Source of the DNA: JADLHS01 sp039806955
GTDB taxonomy: Bacteria; Verrucomicrobiota; Verrucomicrobiia; Limisphaerales; JADLHS01
Length of the DNA stretch: 64,000 nucleotides
Assembly (NCBI GenBank): GCA_039806955.1
Contig: JBDHQI010000006.1
Coordinates: forward strand, 86,734-150,733
Reading direction: 5' to 3'
A program made the translations under genes and the position numbers. This document shows positions 7,820 to 17,471 of this stretch, piece after piece; within the stretch, counting starts at the first letter, position 1, and every line of letters starts with the position of its first letter. Under the pieces are notes generated by a model that was not told where the DNA came from, searched no databases, and saw only the letters and a list, made by a program, of their open reading frames with translations.

Positions 7820-10486
7820 GTGAAAACAAATTCACCCAAATCTCCTAAGTCGCACTTGCGAGTCACGGCGATACGTCGCCTGAGCTTAACCCTCAAGTTC
7901 GCCACCCTTCTGATTGCCGTGCTGGCCACCGCACTATCCGCTTTTGCGGATAATATCGCTTCGAAGGGGCACGCCATTATTGGCATCAAACAGGGGATTG
8001 ATTCCGCCCCCGGCAAGTCCATGTACAACGGCGGCATTCCGCCCAATATCAACGATGAGAATCCCTACTCGCGCGTGGACACGTTTAGTGCGCAGTGGGA
8101 CAGCAAATTGGAAGATTGCAGCTTCGTCGGGGTGCTCTGGCCCACGAAGCGTTACGAGGACATCGGGACGTTGACCTTGACCATGGCGTGCTTTGGCGAC
8201 GGCGGCTGGTTTGGCGCGAACGGCGTGATGCCGCCGCCGGGCACCCCCTTTCCTCCGGCAATGCTGGCGGAACCGACCGTGCAGGTGACGACCAATGGCG
8301 GCGTCACATGGACCCCGGTGGCCGCAACCTCTGATTACACGAACATCATGATCAACCACTACCCCGGCGGCCAGGGCGGCACCTTCAATCCCAACACGGT
8401 GGACATCACCTTTACGCTGACGACCCCGGCTTCGGCCGTTAATGGCGTGCGGCTCATCGGAACGCACGGAGGCACTGCTGACAAGAATGGATTTTTGGGC
8501 GTGTGGGAGCTCGGGGTGGACGCCACGTTTACCGACTCAGATTTCGACGGAATGCCCGATGCCTGGGAGCTGGCCCACGGTTTGCTCGTGGGAACGGATG
8601 ACAGTCTGGCGGACCATGACCTGGATGGTCTGAATAATTATGACGAATATTTGCACGGCACGAATCCGGATGAACCCGATACTGATGGGGACGGTTACTC
8701 CGATGCCATTGAGGTGGCCGAGGGGTCGAACCCGACGGACCCCGGCAGTGTGCCAGGCGACCTGGCGCGATTCGGAACGGCCACCTTGGGCACGCAAAGT
8801 TCCGGGGGGGTGGACACGGAGTACTTTCACGTCGGACTCCAGGAGGACGTTACCGATGGGAACTTTTACACGGTTGTGGACAATTGGAATGGAGACCGGC
8901 CGACCCTCGCAGACCCGAAAAGTTATGTCGGCATCATCTGGTGGTCCGACTCGCCGACCAATCCGGTCCAGCGAGTTGAATTGGCCCTGGCGGCGTATGT
9001 TGATGGCGGATGGTTTGGCCCCAATGGGATCGGGCCGGCTCCGGGGCAACCCTTGCAACCAGCCCATTTGGTGTCGCCGGCGGTGGAAGTTTCGCAGGAT
9101 TATGGCGCGACCTGGACCGCGGCTCCCGCCACCTCCGATTATCTGACGCTGATGAAAGGACATCAGGTGGGTGGCAACGGCGTTCCTAATCCGCACTTTG
9201 CTCCCGTCTCCACATTTGTTCTGGACCCTCCGGCCACCAACATTAACGCCATCCGCATCATTGGCAGTGAAGGCGGGGGCGCCTCCGGCGGCTTCCTGGC
9301 CGTGTCCGACTTGAAGGTCTTTGCGCGAACGGATGTGGATGAAGATGGCATGGACGATGATTGGGAACGCAGACATGGCTTGATCGTCGGCGTCAAGGAT
9401 GACCAGGGAGATCCCGACCTCGACGGCCTGAAGAACTTGTCCGAGTTCCAGTTGCTCACTGATCCCCATGACCCCGATACGGACGATGACGGATTAAATG
9501 ATGGAGATGAAGTGAACGTTCATTTCACCAATCCGCTTTCGTCGGACACCGACACGGACGGCCTGAGTGATGGCGAGGAAATTAACATTTACGGCACCAA
9601 TCCCTTGAATGCCGACTCGGACGACGATGGTTTCAACGACGGACTGGAAGTCTCCCTGGAAAGTCACCCGCTGGATCCGGCCAGCACCCCGGATAATTTC
9701 GCCTTGCGCAATGATGCCAGCGGCCTTCTGGGTGTGGCGAATAATACGTCGGATCCCGGCACGCCCATCTTCAACGCTGGAAGTGCGAGGAACATTCACG
9801 ACGGGGATGTGGCGACGCGGGTGGACAATTACAGCAATCTTCCGCAGCCCCTGGGGTATGTCGGCATCGCCTGGACCGCGCCCGTGACGAACCTGTTGAC
9901 CCGTCTCCGACTGGATCAAGCCACCTTCTTCGATGGCGGCTGGTTTGGAGTGAGCGGGGTCGGGCCGGGCGCCGGCGGCGTCCTCTCCGCACCGACGTAT
10001 CTGGGCACGGAGCCGCCCACGGTCCAGGTGACCACCGATGGGGTGACCTGGACCACCATCGGCGTCACCTCCGATTATCTGACCGCGCTCGAAGGGCACG
10101 CGCTGCCGGCAATCGCGTTCGGGCCGCCCACGCGTGCGACGGCGAATTTCGTGTTCAATACCCCGCAGGCCGGCCTCACCGGCGTACGCATCATTGGCGC
10201 CGAGGGAGGAACGGCGGATAACGGGTTTATTGGCGTCTTTGAACTCGCGGCCTTGACCAGCCGGCCGTCGCTGCCGGTTACCCTGCTCAACGCGGGAACG
10301 GACAGTGGGAATTTCCGTTTTGAATTCGACACCCAGACGGGCGGGATTTATGAGGTTCAATATCGCACTTCGCTGACCAGCGGGAGCTGGCAGACCCTGA
10401 CCACGATTAACGGAGACGGCACCCGCAAGGCCGTGACGGATGCCATCACCGGCGAGACGCGTTTCTATCGCGTGGAAAGCAAGTGA
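7820..10486 (+). CDS. exported protein with three copies of an unnamed domain and Ca-binding repeats
   Basis: An 888-residue protein starting at GTG 7820 with a basic leader and hydrophobic core (LTLKFATLLIAVLATALSA, cleavage near FA-D). Three copies of a roughly 170-residue domain follow (about 47-235, 315-505, 635-815). Each copy carries DGGWFG, a GP.PG turn, V.VT.D.G.TW, a TSDY, a GVR(L/I)IG and G(F)(L/I)G/AV.EL. The first two linkers are thrombospondin-3/EF-hand-like Ca-binding repeats such as DSDFDGMPDAWE and DTDGDGYSD, with several units around residues 510-620. The C-terminal 70 residues look like the short sandwich domain common at the ends of verrucomicrobial secreted proteins. The repeats suggest an extracellular, perhaps carbohydrate-binding, surface protein; function is inference. 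Confidence 0.8.
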   Translation: MKTNSPKSPKSHLRVTAIRRLSLTLKFATLLIAVLATALSAFADNIASKGHAIIGIKQGIDSAPGKSMYNGGIPPNINDENPYSRVDTFSAQWDSKLEDCSFVGVLWPTKRYEDIGTLTLTMACFGDGGWFGANGVMPPPGTPFPPAMLAEPTVQVTTNGGVTWTPVAATSDYTNIMINHYPGGQGGTFNPNTVDITFTLTTPASAVNGVRLIGTHGGTADKNGFLGVWELGVDATFTDSDFDGMPDAWELAHGLLVGTDDSLADHDLDGLNNYDEYLHGTNPDEPDTDGDGYSDAIEVAEGSNPTDPGSVPGDLARFGTATLGTQSSGGVDTEYFHVGLQEDVTDGNFYTVVDNWNGDRPTLADPKSYVGIIWWSDSPTNPVQRVELALAAYVDGGWFGPNGIGPAPGQPLQPAHLVSPAVEVSQDYGATWTAAPATSDYLTLMKGHQVGGNGVPNPHFAPVSTFVLDPPATNINAIRIIGSEGGGASGGFLAVSDLKVFARTDVDEDGMDDDWERRHGLIVGVKDDQGDPDLDGLKNLSEFQLLTDPHDPDTDDDGLNDGDEVNVHFTNPLSSDTDTDGLSDGEEINIYGTNPLNADSDDDGFNDGLEVSLESHPLDPASTPDNFALRNDASGLLGVANNTSDPGTPIFNAGSARNIHDGDVATRVDNYSNLPQPLGYVGIAWTAPVTNLLTRLRLDQATFFDGGWFGVSGVGPGAGGVLSAPTYLGTEPPTVQVTTDGVTWTTIGVTSDYLTALEGHALPAIAFGPPTRATANFVFNTPQAGLTGVRIIGAEGGTADNGFIGVFELAALTSRPSLPVTLLNAGTDSGNFRFEFDTQTGGIYEVQYRTSLTSGSWQTLTTINGDGTRKAVTDAITGETRFYRVESK

Positions 10487-10510
10487 TGGAGTTGAAAGAA
10501 GAATTGGTGA

Positions 10511-10538
10511 AGCGGATGGCCCGGGAGGGCCATCCGCT
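10511..10538 (+). terminator. hairpin after the secreted repeat protein
   Basis: An 11-base perfect inverted repeat, AGCGGATGGCC at 10511-10521 and GGCCATCCGCT at 10528-10538, with a 6-base loop, lies 25 bases after the stop codon. There is no U-tract (the next bases are GTCTGGGGGG), so it is a candidate transcript end or 3'-stabilising hairpin. Confidence 0.5.
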
Positions 10539-10609
10539 GTCTGGGGGGCGGCCGCCAAGCGGTTGGCGGAGCCGGCCGGCAACCACGTCAAACGGGGTCG
10601 CGATATAAT

Positions 10610-12054
10610 TTGAGCGCATCTTCCCCAGGCGCATTGGCCGGGCCGGCGCTCAGTTGGAAGGGCGGGGTTGGATTCAGCGCGCTGGCCGTTGCCTGTTTTC
10701 ATGTGGCTTATACGCCCGCCGACGCGGGTTGGTTCAGTCTGGCCATTTTGGGGTACGTGATGGCCCTGACCCAGCTGGCGCGCTTGCGCAGTACGCGACA
10801 GTCGTTCTATTTCGGATTGATGGCGGGGTTCGCCTGCGTGGCGCCGCAACTGGAGTGCTTCTGGCGGATCTTCGGCCCGGCTGCCGTTCCGCTCTGGTTC
10901 ATTCTGGCGCTCTGGCTTGCGTTGTTTACAGCGCTGAGCCACATCGCGCGTTGCCGGCTGTGGCGGTTGGCGGGCTGCATGGCTGATCTCGTTTCTCTGG
11001 TGCGGCCTCGAGTATTTTCGCAGTGAACTTTACTTTCTAAAATTTTCCTGGCTTAACGTCGGTTATGCATTTGCTTCGCCACCACTGCTTTCACTCAATC
11101 GGCTCGGCATGTACGGCGTCGGATTTCTGGCGGCGCTGCCGGCCGCATTTTTTGTCGCGTTTCACCGGCGCCAAGCGCTGGTGTGGAGCGGCGTGACGGT
11201 GGCAGTGGCGCTGTTGCTGATCGTGCTCAAATCCTGCTCTCCTCCCACAACCCGTCTGCCGGCAATTCGCCTGGCCGGTTTGCCGTTGGAATACCCGAGT
11301 GAGTTGGAGCTGCTGCCCGCGCTCGCGAAGCTGGCCTCCACCAACGCCACGTTTGACTTGCTGGTCCTGCCGGAAAACACCCTGGAAGGCGCGCCCGCCC
11401 GATTTGTTGCGCAATTGGTGTCGCACCGAGCAGAAATTCCTGATTATCGGTGGCAAGGATGAATCGCCAACTGACAATTTTTACAATACGGCGTTCGTCG
11501 TCGGCCCCAATGGCGACACGCTATTTCAGCAGGCCAAATCCGTTCCGGTCCAGTTTTTTAAAGACGGTCTGCCGGCGAGCCACCAAAAACTCTGGGTCTC
11601 GCCGTGGGGACGATTGGGAATCTGTGTTTGTTATGACTTGAGCTATACGCACGTTACCGACGAGCTGGTGCGGCAGGGAGCGCAATTGCTGATCGTGCCG
11701 ACGATGGATGTGATCGAGTGGGGGCGGCACGAACATGAATTGCATGCGCGCGTCGCGCCGGTTCGCGCGATGGAATACGGACTACCCATTTTTCGCGTGG
11801 CCAGTTCCGGCATTTCGCAGGGCGTGGATCATCATGGCCAGGTTCAGTCGCGTGCTCCGTTTCCCGGTGAGGGTGAAGGCATACAGTTCAAGGTGTCGCC
11901 GGTCGGACGTGGTTCGCGGCCTCCCGATCGCTGGTTGGCGTGGGGCAGCGTGATATTGACCGCGTTCTTTATCGCGTGGTTGCCGGTGGCGCGTTGGCGG
12001 GAGTGTCGGCGGAATTCAAAGTCGTCGGACCAAGTGCGTTCTCCCGCGAGCTGA
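10610..12054 (+). pseudogene. lnt: apolipoprotein N-acyltransferase broken by two frameshifts
   Basis: Lnt transfers the third acyl chain to the N-terminal cysteine of lipoproteins in the inner membrane. Three successive frames together encode a near full-length (about 480-residue) enzyme: 10610 to about 10970 gives the first helices, about 10970-11440 continues with WCGLEYFRSELYF (the family W-x5-R region) and the start of the nitrilase domain, and about 11440-12054 gives the rest. Each junction needs removal of one base. The catalytic residues survive across the breaks: glutamate in LVLPENTLEG, lysine in QAKSVPVQFFKDG, cysteine in LGICVCYDLSY. The start is a TTG. Either recent inactivation or two assembly errors would explain this; the conserved coding text argues the change is very recent. 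Confidence 0.8.
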
Positions 12055-12097
12055 TCCGGCGGCGCGGGTGCGAGAAGGCGACTCGGGCTGCGGCGCG

Positions 12098-13171
12098 TTA
12101 TTCTGAGTTAGGGTAAGAACCCAACACCTTGACGTAGCGACATTGCTTTTCGAGTTGAGCAACGGCTTTCGCGACGCGCCGATCTTGCAGGTGCCCGTCG
12201 CAATCAATGAAGAACAGATACTGCCAGGCTTTGCGCTTGCTGGGGCGCGATTCGATCTTGGTCAGGTTGATGCGATGTTGTCGGAAAGTGGCCAGCACCT
12301 GATGCAGCGCGCCAACGCGATCATTCATGCTCACGATCAGACTGGTGCGATCCTTGCCGGTGGGCGGGCCGCATTGTCGTCCCAATACCAGAAAGCGCGT
12401 GGCGTTGGCGGCATTGTCTTGAATGTCCTGCTCCAAAATTTCGAGGCGATACTGCTGCGCGGCCAATAATCCGCCAATGGCCGCCGCGCCTTTTTCTTTG
12501 GCGGCCAGTTCCGCCGAGCGCGCGTTGGAGGAGGTTTCAATCAGTTCCGCGTGGGACAGATGGTTCTGAATCCAACCGCGGCATTGGGCGAGCGATTGTG
12601 GATGCACGTAAAGCTTTTTGATGCGGGGTCGCGGCGTGTTGCTCATCAAACATTGCCGGACCTTGAGGATAATCTGCGAGACGATCTGCAATTCGCTGTC
12701 CACAAACATGTCCAGGGTATGCGTCACCACCCCTTCCGTTGAATTTTCCACGGGGACCACCCCGTAATCCGCGCGGTTTTTTTCCACTTCGGTAAAGACG
12801 TCGCCGATCGTTTTTTGCGCGGCGTAGCGCAGGCTGGCGCCAAAGCGCTTGATGGCGGCTTGATGCGTGAACGTGGCTTCCGGGCCGAGGTAGGCAATCG
12901 TGAGCGTTTTCTCCAGAGCCAGCGCGGCGGACATGACTTCGCGGTAAATGGCGCAGAGTTGTTTGTCGGTGAGCGGACCGGCATTGGATTTGCAAATGCG
13001 CGCGAGCACGGCGCGCTCACGGGCGGGAGCGTAAATTTCTTCACCGGCCTGGAGTTTGATCGCACCAATTACCAGCGCGTGCTGGGTGCGTTCGTTGATC
13101 AACCGCACAATCTGGGCGTCCAATTGGTCAATGGCTTTCCGGTGCTCCGGGATATTCATCGGGGGCAGCAT
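12098..13171 (-). CDS. pheA: bifunctional chorismate mutase / prephenate dehydratase
   Basis: This enzyme converts chorismate to prephenate and then phenylpyruvate in phenylalanine synthesis. The 357-residue protein has an AroQ chorismate mutase helix bundle at about 5-90 (IDQLDAQIVRLINERTQHA), a prephenate dehydratase domain at about 93-275 containing the catalytic T-R-F motif near residue 258 (NATRFLVLG), and a C-terminal ACT regulatory domain at about 285-357 beginning TSLIVSMNDRVGALHQ with the ESRPS motif that binds phenylalanine. Allosteric feedback by phenylalanine is therefore expected. The start could be ATG 13171 or the in-frame ATG 13159 (MNIPEHRK), which begins where family members usually do. 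It is divergent from the NADH dehydrogenase gene. Confidence 0.95.
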   Translation of the reverse strand: MLPPMNIPEHRKAIDQLDAQIVRLINERTQHALVIGAIKLQAGEEIYAPARERAVLARICKSNAGPLTDKQLCAIYREVMSAALALEKTLTIAYLGPEATFTHQAAIKRFGASLRYAAQKTIGDVFTEVEKNRADYGVVPVENSTEGVVTHTLDMFVDSELQIVSQIILKVRQCLMSNTPRPRIKKLYVHPQSLAQCRGWIQNHLSHAELIETSSNARSAELAAKEKGAAAIGGLLAAQQYRLEILEQDIQDNAANATRFLVLGRQCGPPTGKDRTSLIVSMNDRVGALHQVLATFRQHRINLTKIESRPSKRKAWQYLFFIDCDGHLQDRRVAKAVAQLEKQCRYVKVLGSYPNSE

Positions 13172-13274
13172 ACGGGGGAGAACGTGGAATTTGGAGCCAA
13201 AACTTGTCGCCGTCGGGGCGCGCGCGATTGCGTTGCGCTATTGCGTTTCCCGGTGCTTCCCACAAATTGGAGTG

Positions 13275-14573
13275 GTGAGTGATTCGCATCCCCTCCAGGT
13301 GGTTGTACTCGGCGCGGGCTTCGGCGGCCTGACGTTCTGTCAGAATTTCCGGCATCCGGATGCGCGCATTACGGTGGTGGACCGAACCAATCACCACTTG
13401 TTTCAACCGTTGCTTTATCAAGTGGCGGCATGCGGTTTGTCGGCGACGGAGATCGCCCAGCCGATCCGCAGCATTCTATCCGAGCGCAGCGATGTCACGG
13501 TGTTGTTCAACCGCGTGGTGGGATTTGATCTGGAGCAGCGACGCCTGCAACTGGAGCAGGGGGAATTGCCTTATGACTATCTGGTATTGGCGCTGGGAGG
13601 TCAGACCAGTTATTTCGGTCATCCGGAATGGGAACAATTTGCGCCCGGATTGAAAACGCTCGCCGACGCGTTGCGGATTCGCAGCCAGATTCTGTTGGCG
13701 TTTGAAAAAGCCGAGAATGCCACCGACCCGCAGGAGCGCGATCGGTTGATGACGATTGTGGTTGTCGGCGGTGGACCGACGGGGGTTGAACTGGCTGGCG
13801 CATTTGCGGAACTGGCGCGGACCGTGTTGAACCAGGATTTTCGGCGGATTGATCCCTCGAAGGCCCATATCATTTTGATTGAAGGCTCGCCGCTGGTGCT
13901 GTCGCATTTGCCCGCAGAATTATCCGCCAGCGCGCAAAGCCAACTGACGGCTTTGGGGGTGGAAATCCGGAATAACAGCAAAGTGCAGGCTATTCGCGCC
14001 AACGAGGTGGAGCTGGCGGATGGTCGGATCATTCGCGCCGGAACGATCATCTGGGCGGCAGGCGTTTCGGCTTCCCCGTTGACGCGGCAATTGGGAGTGG
14101 AACTGGATCGCGGCGGGCGGATCAAGGTGAAGCCGGATCTCAGCCTGCCGGGGCATCCGGAAATTTTTGCAATCGGCGACATGGTTTCGCTGTTGCAGTC
14201 GGATGGGAAGCCGGTTCCCGGTGTCTCACCGGCCGCCATGCAAATGGGCCGCCACGTTGCCGCGATCATCGAGGCGGAGTTGAATTCGCCCAAGGGCACA
14301 ACCGCGCGACCGCCGTTCAAGTATTGGGACAAAGGCACGATGGCTACGATTGGTCGCTCGGCAGCGGTGGCGTGGATCGGGCGGTTCCGCTTTTCGGGAT
14401 TGCTGGCTTGGTTGACCTGGTTGTTTGTGCATTTGATTTTTCTGGTGGGATTTCGCAATCGCGTCGCCGTGTTGTTTCAATGGACCTATTCGTACTTCTC
14501 ATTCAGACGCAGCGCCCGAATCATTACTTATCCACCGGTGCCGGATGCTGATCCGAAATCCGTGGCGAAGTGA
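13275..14573 (+). CDS. ndh: type II NADH:quinone oxidoreductase (NDH-2)
   Basis: A single-subunit, non-proton-pumping FAD enzyme that passes electrons from NADH to membrane quinone. The frame begins with two adjacent GTG codons (13272, 13275); I take the second, which places the FAD-binding motif GAGFGG at residues 13-18 and gives 432 residues, the usual size. The second dinucleotide fold shows VVVGGGPTGVELAG near 160, and the flavin-proximal FAIGDM motif near 297. The C-terminal 60 residues include a hydrophobic amphipathic anchor (WLTWLFVHLIFLVGF). It lies 103 bases from the divergent pheA. A longer in-frame upstream region would overlap pheA and is not used. Confidence 0.9.
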   Translation: MSDSHPLQVVVLGAGFGGLTFCQNFRHPDARITVVDRTNHHLFQPLLYQVAACGLSATEIAQPIRSILSERSDVTVLFNRVVGFDLEQRRLQLEQGELPYDYLVLALGGQTSYFGHPEWEQFAPGLKTLADALRIRSQILLAFEKAENATDPQERDRLMTIVVVGGGPTGVELAGAFAELARTVLNQDFRRIDPSKAHIILIEGSPLVLSHLPAELSASAQSQLTALGVEIRNNSKVQAIRANEVELADGRIIRAGTIIWAAGVSASPLTRQLGVELDRGGRIKVKPDLSLPGHPEIFAIGDMVSLLQSDGKPVPGVSPAAMQMGRHVAAIIEAELNSPKGTTARPPFKYWDKGTMATIGRSAAVAWIGRFRFSGLLAWLTWLFVHLIFLVGFRNRVAVLFQWTYSYFSFRRSARIITYPPVPDADPKSVAK

Positions 14574-14703
14574 CCGCGCCCCGGCGGCGAAGCGTTCTGG
14601 CATTCGGGAAGCCGCCGCCATAGGATGCCGTGGTGCAACTGGTAAAATTCAACTCTGGTCCAGTCGGGATGATTAAATCCAATTCAACTGGCGTCTGAGA
14701 GAC

Positions 14704-17406
14704 ATGGCTGATTTGTTCGCCAAGCGGCCCCGGGTCACGGTGGAGGGTAAATTTTTCCGGCGGGGTTCAGAGAAACTTTATTTGAAAGGCGTTGCTTACG
14801 GTCCGTTTGTGGCTGGAAGTGACGGCCAGCCCTTTGCCCCCCCGGAACGGACGGCAGCTGATTTTCAACTGATCAAGGAGTTGGGCGCGAATCTCCTGCG
14901 CATTTACCATGTGCCGCCCCGCTGGTTTCTGGAACTCGCAACGCAACATCAGTTGCTTCTGCTGGTTGATATTCCGTGGAACAAGCATCTGGTTTTTTTG
15001 GAGGATCCGGTGCGCCGGGCGGAAGCGCGGCAGGCGGTTTGCCACGCGGTTTTATCCGGTGCGCGGCATCCGGCGGTGTTTGCGTACAGCATTGCGAATG
15101 AAATTCCACCCGACGTGGTGCGCTGGAGCGGAACGAAGGCGGTGGCGGAGTTTTTGGATGAATTGGTCGCCGAAGCCAAGCGCATTGATCCGGAATGTCT
15201 CTGCACTTACGGGAATTATCCCACGACGGAATTCTTGCAGCCGCAAACCCTGGACTTCCTTGGTTTCAATGTTTATCTGCATCAACCCGCCGCGTTCAAC
15301 AATTACCTGGCGCGCTTGCAGATGTTGTCTGGAAACAAGCCGTTGCTGTTGAGCGAATACGGTTGCGATTCACAACGCGAAGGTGAAATGACGCAGGCGG
15401 AAATGCTGTCGTGGCAAACGGAACTGGCGTTTCGCGCCGGCGTGGCTGGGGCGGTGGTGTTCAGTTTTACGGACGATTGGCATCGTGGCGGAGAAGCCGT
15501 CTCCAACTGGCGCATGGGTTTGACCACCGCCACGCGGGAAAAGAAACCGGCCTTCGAGCGGGTCAAAGCCGCGTTCCAGCGCGCCCCAAAATTTCCGCTC
15601 CGCCGTCAGCCCAAAGTTTCTGTCATCGTGGCGAGTTACAATGGCGCGCCGACGCTGACGGCGTGTCTGGATTCGCTGCGCCATCTGAATTACCCCGATT
15701 ACGAAGTGATCCTGGTGGACGACGGATCAACGGACGCCACGCCGCAACTGGCGCAACAATATCCAACGGTGCGCTACTTCCGTCACCCGACCAACTTGGG
15801 ACTTTCGGTGGCGCGAAACACCGGTCTAACCGCCGCCATGGGCGAATTGGTGGCGTTTACTGATTCGGATTGTCGGGTGGATGAAGACTGGTTGTACTAT
15901 CTCGCGGCGGATTTGGTGGACGGCGAGTTTGCCGCGGTGGGCGGCCCCAATTTGCTGCCGCCCGAGGATTCGGCGGTGGCGGCGGCAGTGATGGTTTCAC
16001 CGGGTGGCCCCACGCACGTCATGCTTTCGGATCGCGAGGCGGAACACATCCCCGGCTGCAACATGGTGATTCGCAAAAGCGCACTGGAGGCGATTGGCGG
16101 ATTTGACCCGATTTTTCGCCAAGCCGGCGATGACGTGGACATCTGTTGGCGGCTGCAGCAGGCGGGTTACAAAATCGGGTTTAACGCCGCCGGCTTTGTG
16201 TGGCATTACCGCCGCGCCACGCTGGGCGCGTATCTACGCCAGCAAAGCGGTTACGGTGGAGCGGAAGCGTTGCTGGTGCGCAAGCATCCCGAGTACTTCA
16301 ATGCGTTTGGCAACAGCATGTGGCGCGGGCGGATTTACGGTTCGGCCAAGTTTGGCCTCCTGCTGCAGCGCCCCATCATTTACCGGGGAATTTTTAGCAG
16401 TGCTCCGTTTCAAACGGTTTACGCCTCGGCGCCGGCCCCGGTGTTCATGATGCTGACGACGCTGGAGTATTACGCGCTGATCGTGTTGCCGCTCTGGGCG
16501 CTGGCGGTCGCTTTTCCGATCTTATGGCCGATGGCCCTGGCCAGTCTGAGCATTCCCGTGGCGATTTGTGTGGCGGCAGGAATGCAGGCCACATTGCCGC
16601 GCGGCAAACGCCGATGGTGGTCACGCCCTCTGGTCGCACTGTTGTTTCTGCTGCAACCCATTGCCCGAGGCTGGGCGCGTCACCAGCATCGGCTGGCCTG
16701 GCGGTTAACCGCCAGCTCCACTTTTGAAACCTTGGAATCGGTCGCGTTGAGGCACGGCGAAAGGTCGCTGGGCGAAGCGCGCTATTGGGCGGAGCAGCGA
16801 CTGGATCGGTTTGATTTTGTGACCAAGGTGCTGCGTGGTTTGGACCAGCGCCATTGGCCCTATCGCGCCGACGTCGGCTGGAGCGAGTTTGATGCGGAAA
16901 TTTTCGGCAACTGGTGGAGTTACGTACAATTTGCTACGGTCGCCGAGGATCATCCACGTGGCCGGCAGTTGATCCGCTGCCGCCTGCGCGCGCACTGGTC
17001 GTTGCAGGCGAAAGCCATCTTATGGTTGCTGTTGGTCGCGGAGGTCATCGTTACGGGCGCCTTCGTTGGTTGGTTCGCCATGCTGCTCGTCACGGCGATT
17101 ACGCTGGGCGCGGCCATCTACTTCATGCGAACTCAAAAGCGCCGGATTCAGAGCGAGCTGATCAGCTTTCTGGACGATTTGGCTGAGGAATTGAAATTGG
17201 TGATCATCCGGAATGGTTCTGGCGGGGCCGAGTCGCCGCGGGTCACCACTGAACCTCCACCAACTTCGGAGTTCAAATCCGCTCCCATTCGCGTGGAATT
17301 GCCCGTCGCCGTGAGCACGGCAAAACCCGCAACAAGCCCAACGGGAGCATCGGCGGGAACGATAACCGCTCCTGTCGCCGGTGACGGGGCAGCGCCAACG
17401 GAGTGA
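14704..17406 (+). CDS. GH2-type TIM-barrel glycosidase fused to a family 2 glycosyltransferase
   Basis: A 900-residue protein with no signal peptide. Residues about 15-295 form a glycoside hydrolase TIM barrel of clan A type: SIANEIPPD near 130-138 supplies the acid/base glutamate, and LLSEYGCD near 215-222 the nucleophile. Residues about 302-560 are a GT2 (GT-A fold) domain beginning PKVSVIVASYNG, with DDGST near 338 and a DSD metal motif near 383. Two hydrophobic blocks follow (about 580-660 and 770-815), and the last 70 residues are proline/threonine-rich. Membrane-anchored synthesis of a glycan or glycolipid with in-line trimming is a reasonable inference, but substrates are unknown. It is the only glycan-synthesis gene here; thyA follows at 65 bases. 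Confidence 0.8.
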   Translation: MADLFAKRPRVTVEGKFFRRGSEKLYLKGVAYGPFVAGSDGQPFAPPERTAADFQLIKELGANLLRIYHVPPRWFLELATQHQLLLLVDIPWNKHLVFLEDPVRRAEARQAVCHAVLSGARHPAVFAYSIANEIPPDVVRWSGTKAVAEFLDELVAEAKRIDPECLCTYGNYPTTEFLQPQTLDFLGFNVYLHQPAAFNNYLARLQMLSGNKPLLLSEYGCDSQREGEMTQAEMLSWQTELAFRAGVAGAVVFSFTDDWHRGGEAVSNWRMGLTTATREKKPAFERVKAAFQRAPKFPLRRQPKVSVIVASYNGAPTLTACLDSLRHLNYPDYEVILVDDGSTDATPQLAQQYPTVRYFRHPTNLGLSVARNTGLTAAMGELVAFTDSDCRVDEDWLYYLAADLVDGEFAAVGGPNLLPPEDSAVAAAVMVSPGGPTHVMLSDREAEHIPGCNMVIRKSALEAIGGFDPIFRQAGDDVDICWRLQQAGYKIGFNAAGFVWHYRRATLGAYLRQQSGYGGAEALLVRKHPEYFNAFGNSMWRGRIYGSAKFGLLLQRPIIYRGIFSSAPFQTVYASAPAPVFMMLTTLEYYALIVLPLWALAVAFPILWPMALASLSIPVAICVAAGMQATLPRGKRRWWSRPLVALLFLLQPIARGWARHQHRLAWRLTASSTFETLESVALRHGERSLGEARYWAEQRLDRFDFVTKVLRGLDQRHWPYRADVGWSEFDAEIFGNWWSYVQFATVAEDHPRGRQLIRCRLRAHWSLQAKAILWLLLVAEVIVTGAFVGWFAMLLVTAITLGAAIYFMRTQKRRIQSELISFLDDLAEELKLVIIRNGSGGAESPRVTTEPPPTSEFKSAPIRVELPVAVSTAKPATSPTGASAGTITAPVAGDGAAPTE

Positions 17407-17471
17407 TGCCGCGCCGGGAAGCGTCCTTCAAGGCGTGACAATGGCGCCGGTCATGGTTCAATTGCTTCCGT

